Positions 55,101 to 64,000 of a DNA stretch of 64,000 nt are shown here, one piece after another. The notes under the pieces are model-generated. The model made no database searches, was not told where the DNA came from, and worked only from the letters and a program-made list of their open reading frames with translations. Origin of the DNA: Microplitis mediator (taxonomy: Eukaryota > Arthropoda > Insecta > Hymenoptera > Braconidae); the NCBI RefSeq assembly GCF_029852145.1, contig NC_079974.1:22608082-22672081 (forward strand). Direction: 5' to 3'. Position numbers and translations under genes: made by a program. Numbering within the stretch: position 1 is the stretch's first letter; every line of letters begins with the position of its first letter.

Positions 55101-55130
55101 CGAACCGCGGATGGACACGTATCCTTTGCA
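55101..55130 (+). promoter_or_regulatory. Shared IR upstream motif, IR-11 (type A)
   Basis: CCGCGGATGGACACGTATCC then TTTGCAGCCACG, ending about 190 bp before the ATG. The following ccacgtcaatgcgaat is shared with IR-12 and, in reverse orientation, with the type A region of IR-1. Confidence 0.55.
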
Positions 55131-55313
55131 GCCACGTCAATGCGAATATAATTTGTCCGTTCATTTTATTCTGTTAGTTACATAAAAGAACCCAGCGAGC
55201 ACAGCCGCATATTTGCCGACCTTCTATTTATTGATTTTACTCAATAGTCCAATAGATAATTACTGCACTCAAACAACAATTTGCTTAAATATTTTAATAA
55301 TTTCAAAATTATA

Positions 55314-57453
55314 ATGAATTTGCCGAAATATATTTTTTTGTGTTTATTGTTTGCGTGCGTCGTCGTGTGCAACAAAATGAAGAACAATTCTTCAGGATCA
55401 ACGAATCCTCCGATTTCTCAAATTCATGCGGTAAGTGAGCGACGGCTTATATTTATAAATAATATATTTAAGTGGTCAATTGATTCATTGATTTATTTTA
55501 TCCAGCAACAATTACTGGAATTGTGTTTTCCTGATCAGATGAGTCATGTTGCGATTACTCCCGATTTGACTGATGTTATTTATCAAATCAAACAGAGCGA
55601 TCAACCATTCAGTTCTGTTTTTATAGTTGATCAAATGAAGTTCGCAGTTAGAGAGTATGACTCGTATTTTAGGGAAATACGTGAAGAATACATTTCATGG
55701 CGGTGCTGCATTTTTTCTGTTAATTCACTCCATACACTTCAAAGAAGATCTTTTTATGAAAATTTTTGGGATAGCAAAAAATTAATTTTAATAGTCGGGA
55801 ACCAGTGCAGCGATGCATTGAAGGCACTGAAATGGTTATGGGAAAGTCATGCTAGCAAATCATATTTCCTGTGCCCCAATGAATTCAACAACAATACAAA
55901 CATCTACATATTTAACCCTTACGGTGATAGGGCGCCAAAGCTCTGGAGCAAAGTTGAGACAACAGACCGACCATATGATCAGTGGACAGTCTACAAAATG
56001 CCATTCGTTAACGGTAAGACAATTTATACTTATGGTTCAGTGAAATTTTAATTAAAATGTGAAACTATTTATGCGAGTAAAAATGAATTGTTAAAATTTC
56101 TATTAACTAGTGTTTATCTATTATAGAAACATCTATAATAGTTTCAATCTTTTATACTTTCCAGATCAGAGTATATGTTCCAGTTTAACTTATGACAAAA
56201 CGGAGAAATTAGATGGTTACCAAATATCGATTTTTGATTTTGAGATGATGAACTTCGACAAAATAAATTTTAATGAATATGACAGATCCAATACATCCGA
56301 TCTGTACTTGAAAAAAACACTTCTTTTCTACAAAAATCTATTCTCAGCTATGAATGTCACCCCTATTGCTTACAATGAAAATGTAATAGATTTTGACTGG
56401 ATAAGTGTAGCGAATCCACAACTACACGAATTCGTACGTAATCGACAGGACATTTTTCCTTTTTATGAACAAAGTGGTTACGTTATACTCACACAAAAAC
56501 AAAGTTTAATACCGACAGTTAGCCAAGTAGCCGACGAATTTTTTACGTATCAAAATATAGTAATGTCGTCCGTGGTTTTGGTAATACTGTTCATCATAAT
56601 TCTGTTTAATCACAAGTTCCATTTCGGTGGAGCTGCTTTAGATCTCTTGTCATTTCTATTGAATATGGAATTAACGACTCCTATAAATCGGTTATGGATG
56701 CGAATTACTTTCTTGAGTGCAACTTTATTTGTTCTCATTTTTAATCCGGCGTTGCAGGGGCTACTGACTTCAGTATTGACTCGACCAGAGTACAGAAATG
56801 TCCAAACCCTAAAAGATCTTCGGGACAATAATTACCACGTCTACTGGTCTACGATCTATGAGTACAATATAATACTTGATAGTCAGCTATGGGATGAAGA
56901 TTCTTTGAATAAATATGTCCACGTGATGTACCCGGGAGAACGAGATTATTGCATGAAGAACGTTAGAAATAATTCTACGATCGCTTGTTTAATTGACTTT
57001 GACTCGCTTGAAGCTACAAACTTAGACTTACATATTTCAAAAGAGTTTTCTCATAAAATTCATGTATTTACGTGTTCTAAAGACTGGGGGCTCAATAAAA
57101 AAGCTGAAAAGATCGCGATGAAATTGTTTGAAAGTGGTTTTTCGGATTATGCTCAAAAGCGTAATTTATATAGAATTTTGATGAAAAGGAAAATCAAAAT
57201 GGATAAAATTAAAGCATTACGAGATTATGAGCAATTGAATCTACAAGATTCTGCGTTAGCCTACATTGCAATGACACTGGCCGCAGCCTGGGCATTTCTT
57301 GTTTTGGGTGTCGAAATTCTGTTTAAAAAAATAGAAACTTTTTTTGAGAAACGTTCACGAGAGGCGAAAATGAGAAAATTGGAGGTTCGAAGGAGAATCG
57401 CGTCTACCGTCAGGAAAATAGTCATTCTCTCTGAAGAGGTAATCGACGTTTAG
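55314..57453 (+). CDS. IR-11: divergent ionotropic receptor
   Basis: Exons: 55314-55430 (KYIFLCLLFACVVVC), 55506-56013 and 56165-57453, 637 residues; introns 75 and 151 bp. The exon 2 patch is the most divergent of the group (QMKFAVREYDSYFREIREEY, one residue longer, and SWRCC in place of SCQCY, so a conserved cysteine is shifted). The pre-M1 patch is DWISVANPQLHEFVRNRQDI. One pore residue changes (NMELTTP for NMGLTTP), a Gly to Glu at the loop tip, which could affect ion selectivity or inactivate the channel. AATAAA at 57661-57666. Confidence 0.92.
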
Positions 57454-58071
57454 ACAGAAAAATAACTTTTAATTATTGTCGAATTTTGAATTCTTAAAAA
57501 TATTATTTGATAAAGTGTGATAGTGTAAACCATTGTATTGTTGGAAGAGACATCAGGGCAAAATTGGCCATTATTCAAAAGAAAAGAAAAACTTGTTTAT
57601 TTAATTAGAAAACGGGTGAGCAACTTTTTCTGATCACGTGCCCATAAGTAAGCGGTTTTGAATAAAAACAAGTTTTTATTTCCTAACCGAAGGCAATTTT
57701 GCCCTGATATTTTAACCATATAATTGCTGTTTGAAAAATTCAATACTTTTGTCATGATTAGATGTGTTCTAGTGATAATTAAATAACTCATACTCTCATG
57801 CAATAACTCATCTGCAATGTTTATGCAGGATGGCATCAATATATTGATTGCTTACAATCTAATTAAAATTTACTTACGAAACCAAGTCGAATATTTTACG
57901 GTTTATAATGAATTTTCGATGTATTGTCAATTGAATAAATAATTTGAGTGAAAACTATATAAAATTTTTATATTTTAGACTTAAAAACCCTTTGCTTCAT
58001 ATTAATTATTGATTTTTTCATGGCTGCAGTTCTTCCATTAATCGGCCGAGGACAGGTAACACATGCAACAT
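57454..58071. other. IR-11 3' flank
   Basis: A copy of the spacer after IR-8 and IR-9, with AATAAA at 57661 and the exon-like block at 58020-58055. Right after the block it joins the worn motif at 58072, so several hundred bases present in other spacers are missing. Confidence 0.55.
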
Positions 58072-58101
58072 TCGAGACGCGGATAGGCACATATCCTTTG
58101 C
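58072..58101 (+). promoter_or_regulatory. Orphan, decayed IR upstream motif
   Basis: tcgagacgcggataggcac then atatcctttgca: recognisable but with several changes. The following sequence (gttagtgacgaggctt) still matches an IR promoter but stops at about 58215, before any start codon. No IR coding exon follows. It marks a lost receptor gene. Confidence 0.5.
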
Positions 58102-58215
58102 AACAACATACGTAGGAATCTTTTGCTTATTGATATTCCTGCGTTAGTGACGAGGCTTAAACCCAAGATCTAAATCACGTATTTCACGAACATCCACTTA
58201 TTGATTTTATAATTT

Positions 58216-58693
58216 ACTCCAAAAAAAATATTTTCGAAAAATGCAAACATGGCTTTTTTAATTTTCTACATGTGCACTTTTTAGTTTTATTTTTTAATTG
58301 TTTACTATTGCAAATACATTGACCCCAATTTCAAAAGCTAATAATTTCCGAAAAAATAATGAATAAGACTAATAGAAATTTTTTAAATTTTGCTAGTGTC
58401 ATAATGGACCAGCACACAGCGGCTATGGAGAAGCGATCGATCAGGATAGACTCCAGATGTCTGAACTGGCAGCCCAAAGACTGGAGTGTCCGCGCCAAGT
58501 GGTGAATAATCAGCGACAATAAGTTTCAATTAACGAGACTCATCAGCGGCTTATTTCGTTTTTTAAATTACCCATATTGTACATAAATGTAATTTTATAA
58601 ATTCTAAACAGAACATGTCTAATGAATCCAATAATAGAATTTAAAAATTTTATAATGAAATAACATGAGTATTAATTTCTTCACTTGTTATTC
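58216..58693 (+). pseudogene. Copied last exon of Tip60 with flanks
   Basis: Duplicate of 42868-43348. The exon (about 58396-58504) keeps its acceptor (ttttgctag) and full reading frame to the TGA, with one silent difference. Without upstream exons it cannot make an acetyltransferase. It lies 15 kb from its source, on the same strand, beside the decayed IR promoter. Confidence 0.88.
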
Positions 58694-58698
58694 CCTCG

Positions 58699-60536
58699 AC
58701 CCTCGCGGACTCGGGATTACTCCGAAATCATGGTGAAATTTCGGTGAAATCATAGTGAAATGACAGTGAAATCACTGTAACTTTGTGCCATTTGCTTACT
58801 GTGTGATAATTATCATCCGATGGTAATTTTATGATGATTTCACCATCGATTCATAGTAGAATCACAATAGCATTACAGTTAATTTACAGTAGTATAGCTG
58901 TAAGTTGACAGTGGTATTACTGTGTATTTACAGTGATTTCACTATCAGTTTATCCTGGATCTGCAGTGTTTCAGTCATGCTTTCTCGGTAATAATACCGT
59001 CATCATATAGTGATTTCACAGCAGTCTTACTATAGATTCTTCGTGAAATCACAATAATATCGCTGTGAATTGACAGTAATATTACTGTGATTTCTTAATC
59101 ATTTAATCCTGGATCTGCTTAGTTTTCATCGAGATTTAGGGGCAATATTGAGATCCTATATTTATTGATTCAACGATAATAATAATAAAATTAATAATAA
59201 TATTATAATAGCAACAATAATCCTAATCTTGGTTTTTCAATAAATAATTTTTCTTGTTTAAAAAAATTATTTAGTATCCATCCCTTTGTACGACTTCATG
59301 TAATTATTCCTCTGGAGGATCAAATGCTATTTTTTTACCCTCGGTAAAGAAGGAATTTTATTTTTTTTTAACGCATGATGGGACTCGAACTGCCGACCCT
59401 TCGATTGAGAGTAGCTTAAGTCATGTACTTTAGCCCGCTCGGCCACCACACGCATTCGGAACTTAATATTCAATCTGTTACTTCATGCTATTCAATACTA
59501 TATATACTCAAGATTAAGCTATAAGAAAAATTATTTTATTAAATACTATAAAATTAAAAGAATTCGATATTTATCAAAAAAAAATTTTTGCCTTTATTTG
59601 TAAATCATCAAGTTTTCTTAATTTAAGAATATTTTATTTTAAATTATGATAAATAATAAATATTTACTATTGAAATATTAATCTAAATGATATTCTCTTT
59701 ATTTTTTGCAGTAGTTTAAATTCAATTTATACAGTTTTAAAAAAAAAGTTATTCAATTTTTTTATTTATTTATTTTTTTTCATAATTCTGAAGAATTTTA
59801 CCGTCTTAAGCTTTTATAAAATTAACTAAATTAGATAATTACAGATAAAATTTCGCTCGGAAATTCCTAAAATAGCTAAATTTATAATAAATAAAATACA
59901 TATGTGCCCAAATATTTGCTAAACTTACAAATAATTATAGGAGCATTTATGAAATAATTGATGTTATTTTTTTTTTTTAATTCCATTTCTATCGATTAAT
60001 GACATTAAAAATTCAAATTTTGATTTCGAAATTGGATTAATGATAGATGTACCGTATCAGATCACTATCAAAGTAGAGTTAAATCATGGAGAAAACGCTA
60101 ATAATTTGCTGTGAAAATATCATAGAGTCACAGTGCTAATACTACTAGGTTGTCATGGGATCACGGTAAATTCATGGTTAAACCACTATGAAATGACTGT
60201 GAAACTATTGTAAAGTCACCGAGTTAACACTATCAGATTACTATGGAATCACAGTGAATTCGTAGTGAAATCACGATAAACTGACTGTGAACCCATGATA
60301 AAGCCTCAGTGTTACCATTGTTGAGTTACCATAAATCGATAGCTGATCGACAGTAAAATTATCATGAAAGTATGGTAATTTAATTGTAAAATTACTATAT
60401 AACCAGAGTGACGAAATGGCACAAAACGACTGTGAATTCACTATGAAATTACCATCAATACACAGTAAACTTACGGTAAAATTGATTTCACTGTGATTTC
60501 ACTGTGATTTCACAGTAACCCCGAATCCGCGAGGGT
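58699..60536. mobile_element. Inverted-repeat element with many TCACTGTGAAAT-type subterminal repeats
   Basis: The ends are accctcgcggactcgggatt and the complementary accccgaatccgcgagggt. Each half has dozens of short words such as cagtgaaatcac, cactgtgatttc and ttacagtga in both orientations. The centre is AT-rich, with a tRNA-like stretch at 59371-59453. No protein is encoded. The dense repeats may be transposase-binding sites of a non-autonomous DNA transposon. Confidence 0.6.
59371..59453 (-). pseudogene. tRNA-like sequence (degenerate)
   Basis: The minus strand reads gcgtgtggtggccgagcggg..., with a box A-like tggccgagcgg and a box B-like gttcgagtcc about 45 bases later. A ctTAAgc loop would suit a Leu-UAA anticodon. 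Pairing is poor: about 5 of 7 acceptor pairs, and the T-stem does not form. It is more likely a tRNA pseudogene or SINE head than a working tRNA. Confidence 0.35.
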
Positions 60537-61171
60537 CCGCCTAACCTAAGTTCCTCTCGAAGAGTGAAGTCCTGCTGGTAAGTAGGTCATCGTCAGAACT
60601 TTTCGGTTTGTAATCTCAAGGTCAAATTAATTCCCGGTCAGTTTAAGTGGACTTGAGGTCATTCCGGGTGGCTCTTGATACAAAACTAGCCAGGTTGGGG
60701 ATTTGCCAGGGTTGAGATTTAATTTCTAAGCTTTAGATTGGGTTCAGAAAGATTTACCCGCGTTAGTTACGTCGCAAATTGGATGAAATCAACTGAATTT
60801 CAAAGTTACCACTAGTTTCCGGTCAGTTTTAATATTTTTATGATCCATAAATTAGAAAACTGCTTCAATTTAAACATGTTTGAAAACTGCAGTGTTTATG
60901 TAGAATAGGTATTTTGTCATAGAAGTTTTATATTTAGCTCATAAGAAAAAATGCGTATGAATTCGTATCCTTCGAAGTCACGTCAACAGAAATATTATTG
61001 GTTTATATTAATTTTGATTCGCAAATAAAAACCTGCATAATAAATGTAGGTCAGTCAATGATTTTCTGTAAATCGATTGTTTTGAAACCAACAATGTTTA
61101 GAGGGAAAAGCTGACTACAAACGCAAAAGTTGGGTATGTGCATTATAATTATAAATAAATACTCGCAACAG
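60537..61171. other. Intergenic, upstream of IR-12
   Basis: Unique-looking sequence to about 60950, then homologous to 54890-55100 upstream of IR-11, including a worn motif half (attcgtatccttcgaagtcacg near 60960-60982). No gene. Confidence 0.45.
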
Positions 61172-61201
61172 TCAGACCGCGGATGGACACGTATCCTTTG
61201 C
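61172..61201 (+). promoter_or_regulatory. Shared IR upstream motif, IR-12 (type A)
   Basis: GACCGCGGATGGACACG then TATCCTTTGCAG, ending about 190 bp before the IR-12 start. One base differs from the IR-11 copy. Confidence 0.55.
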
Positions 61202-61387
61202 AGCCACGTCAATGCGAATATTATTTGTCCGTTCATTTTATTCTGTTAGTTACAGAAAAGAACCCAGCGAGCACAGCCGCATATTTGCCGAGCTTCTATT
61301 TGTTGATTTTACTCAATAGTCCAATAAATAATTACTGCACTTAAACAACAATTTGCTTAAATATTTTAATAATATTTTAAAATTATG

Positions 61388-63551
61388 ATGAATTTAAATA
61401 AATATATCATTTTGTGTTTATTGTATGTGTGCGTCGTCGTGTGCAACAAAATTAAAATTCTTGGACCTTTAGGATCAACAGACCCTCCGATTTCCCATAT
61501 TCATACGGTAAGTTAGTAACAACTTATTTTTATAAATAGTATTCAAATAGTTAATTAATTGATCTATTTTTTTTTTATACAGCGACAATTACTGGAATTA
61601 TGTTTTTCTGAAAAAATGAGTCATATTGCGATTACTTCCGATCTGACTGACATTATGTACCAATTTAAACAGGACGATCTACCGATCAGTTCTTTTTTTA
61701 TATTTGATCGAATTGAGATTCCAAGTTCAAAAAATTTCTACTTTCAGCAAAATTACGATCAATATATTTCATGTCAGTGCTACATTTTTTCGGTTAATTC
61801 ACTATATAAACTTGGAAGTGAACGTGCCAGACTCTATGAATTATATTTTTGGAATACCAAAAATTTAGTGTTAATAGTCGGGGATCAGTGCAGCGATGCA
61901 ATGAAGGCACTGAAATGGTTATCGGAAGGTCAGGCTATCAAATCATATTTCCTGTGCCCCGATGAATTCAACAACAATACAGACATCTATATGTTCAACC
62001 CTTACGGTGATAGGGCGCCAAAGCTCTGGAACAAAGTTGAGACAACAGACCGACCATATGATCAGTGGACAGTCTATAAAATGCCATTTGTTAATGGTAA
62101 GATAATTTATATTTACGGTTTAGTAAACACAACTTTGAAATTTTATAAAAAATGTAAAACTATTTATGCGTGTAAAAATAAATTGTTAAAATTTTTTATA
62201 AACTAATGTGTATCTACTAGATAAAAAAATCTATAATAGTTTTAATCTTTTTTACTTTCCAGATCAGAGTATATGTTCCAATTTAACTTATGACAAAACA
62301 GAGATTTTAGATGGTTACCAACTTCAAGTTCAGGGTTTTGAGTGGATGAACTTCGACAAAATAAATTTAAATGAATATGACAGATCCAATACATCCGATC
62401 TGTACTTGAAAAAAACACTTCTTTTCTACAAGAATCTATTCTCAGCTATGAATGTCACCCCTATAGCTTACAATGAAAATGTAACAGATTATGACGTGAT
62501 AAGTGTAGTGGATCCACGAATACTCGAAATCGTTTCTTCCGACCTAGCCTTTTTTTCTTTTTATGAACAAAGTGGTTACGTTATACTCACACAAAAACAA
62601 AGTTTGATACCGACGATCAGCCAAGTAGCCGAGGAATTTTTCACTTATCAAAATATAGTAATGTCGTCCATTGTTTTGGTAATACTATTCATCATAATTC
62701 TGTTTAATCACAAGTTCCATTTCGGTGGAGCTGCTTTAGATCTCTTGTCATTTCTATTAAACATGGGGTTAACTACTCCTATAAATCGGTTATGGATGCG
62801 AATTACTTTCTTGAGTGCAACTTTATTTGTTATCATTTTTAATCCGGCGTTGCAGGGGCTACTGACTTCAATATTGACTCGACCAGAGTATAGGAATGTC
62901 CAAACCCTAAAAGATCTTCGCGACAATAATTACCACGTCTACTGGTCTACGATCTATGAGTATAATGTAATACTTGACAGTCAGCTATGGGATGAGGATT
63001 CTTTGAATAAATATGTCCACGTGATGTATCCGGGAGAACAAGATTATTGCACGAAGAACGTTAGAAGTAAATCTACTATGGCTTGTTTAATTGACTTTGA
63101 CTCGCTTGAAGCTACGGACTTAGACTTACATATTTCGAAAGAGTTTTCTCATAAAATTCATGGATTTATACGACCTATAAACTGGGGACTCAATGAAAAA
63201 GCTCAAAAGATCGCGATGAAGTTGTTTGATAGTGGTTTTTCGGATCATGTTCAAAAGCGTAATTTATATAGAATTTTGATGAAAAGAAAAATCAAAATGG
63301 ATAAAATAAAAGCACTACGAGATTATGAACAATTGAATCTCCAAGATTCTGCGTTAGTCTACATTGCAATGACACTGGTTGCAGCCTGGGCATTCCTTGT
63401 TTTGGGTGTCGAAATTCTGTTTAAAAAAATAGAAACATTTTTTAAGAAACGTTCACAAGAGGCGGAAATGAGTAAATTGGAGATTCGAAGGAGAATCGCG
63501 TCTACCGTCAGAAAAATAGCCATTCTTTCTCAAGAGGTAATCGATGTTTAG
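61388..63551 (+). CDS. IR-12: divergent ionotropic receptor
   Basis: Exons: 61388-61507 (KYIILCLLYVCVVVC), 61583-62096 and 62263-63551, 640 residues; introns 75 and 166 bp. Two ATGs stand in tandem (61385 and 61388); the second aligns with the MNL start of the others. Exon 1 has one extra codon and exon 2 three (GSERARLYELYFWN against GKDIFRSYFWN in IR-8). CFPDQMS is CFSEKMS here. Patches: RIEIPSSKNFYFQQNYDQY and DVISVVDPRILEIVSSDLAF. It is the most diverged plus-strand member. Its downstream AATAAA equivalent has changed to AGTAAA (about 63760). Confidence 0.92.
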
Positions 63552-64000
63552 GCAGAAAAAAAAACTGTTAATTATCGTCGAATTTTGAATTCTCAAAAAT
63601 ATTATTTGTTTGAGTGTGATAGTGTAAACCATTGTATTGTTGGAAGAAGTACCAGGCAAAATAGGACATTATTTGAAAGGAAAGAAAACGTTCATAATCA
63701 TTAGAAAATGTGTGAGCAATTTTCCCTGATTATGTGCATAAATAAGTAAACGATTTTGAGTAAAAACAAATCTTTAGTTTTTAAACAAAAGCAATTTTTC
63801 CCTGATATTTTGACCATATGGTTGCTGTTTGAAAAATTCAATAATTTGTTACGATCCGATGTATTCTAGTGATAATTAAATAATTTATACTCTCACGCAA
63901 TAACTCATCCGCAATTTTTATGCAGGATGGCATCAATATATTGATTGCTTTCAATCCAGTTTTAATTCATTTTTGAGACTACAATTAATTATTAACTCTT
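63552..64000. other. IR-12 3' flank
   Basis: Homologous to the flanks after IR-8 to IR-11 up to the window end, which suggests that the array may continue to the right. No gene. Confidence 0.5.

Noticed and set aside
1..64000. CRISPR arrays, bacterial operons or phage modules
   Set aside because: Spliced genes and insect gene families show a eukaryotic genome; the direct repeats seen are transposon ends, satellites or gene duplicates without spacer structure.

Overview
This is eukaryotic, AT-rich genomic DNA from an insect. The genes have short phase-conserved introns, there are many inverted-repeat transposon remnants, one BEL/Pao LTR retrotransposon and one MYST acetyltransferase gene of the Tip60 type. 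The large array of divergent ionotropic receptors would suit a hymenopteran, perhaps a parasitoid wasp. That placement is inference; nothing in the window fixes the species.

The main content is a tandem array of 12 divergent chemosensory ionotropic receptor (IR) genes, labelled IR-1 to IR-12 here. All have the same three-exon plan. Exon 1 encodes a signal peptide (39-40 codons). Exon 2 (about 160-173 codons) ends in phase 1. Exon 3 (about 430 codons) carries M1, the pore loop, M2, the S2 lobe, M3 and a basic tail. IR-1 to IR-7 lie on the minus strand (about 0.1-37.5 kb) and form two subgroups (IR-1 to IR-5; IR-6 and IR-7). IR-8 to IR-12 lie on the plus strand (43.9-63.6 kb). IR-2 to IR-12 are open throughout. 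IR-1 is split in exon 2 by the BEL element and its exon 3 lies outside the window.

Layout: 1-7.4 kb, IR-1 with the BEL insertion (561-7206); 8.3-13.6 kb, IR-2 and IR-3; 14.6-21.3 kb, 3' part of a plus-strand BTB/BACK gene with a 5.6 kb intron full of repeats; 22.3-28.0 kb, IR-4 and IR-5; 28.35-29.9 kb, a truncated duplicate of the BTB gene region; 30.2-37.5 kb, IR-6 and IR-7; 39.6-43.2 kb, Tip60/KAT5 on the plus strand; 43.9-57.5 kb, IR-8 to IR-11; 58.0-60.6 kb, remains of a lost IR unit, a copied Tip60 last exon and a 1.8 kb inverted-repeat element; 61.4-63.6 kb, IR-12.

The most striking shared signal is a short motif, core GGACACGTATCC (GGATACGTGTCC on the other strand), about 155-195 bp upstream of the start codon of every IR gene and always in the same orientation relative to the gene. 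It comes in two promoter contexts. It is the best candidate for a common control element of the array. The array has grown by segmental duplications that carried along pieces of the BTB and Tip60 genes.
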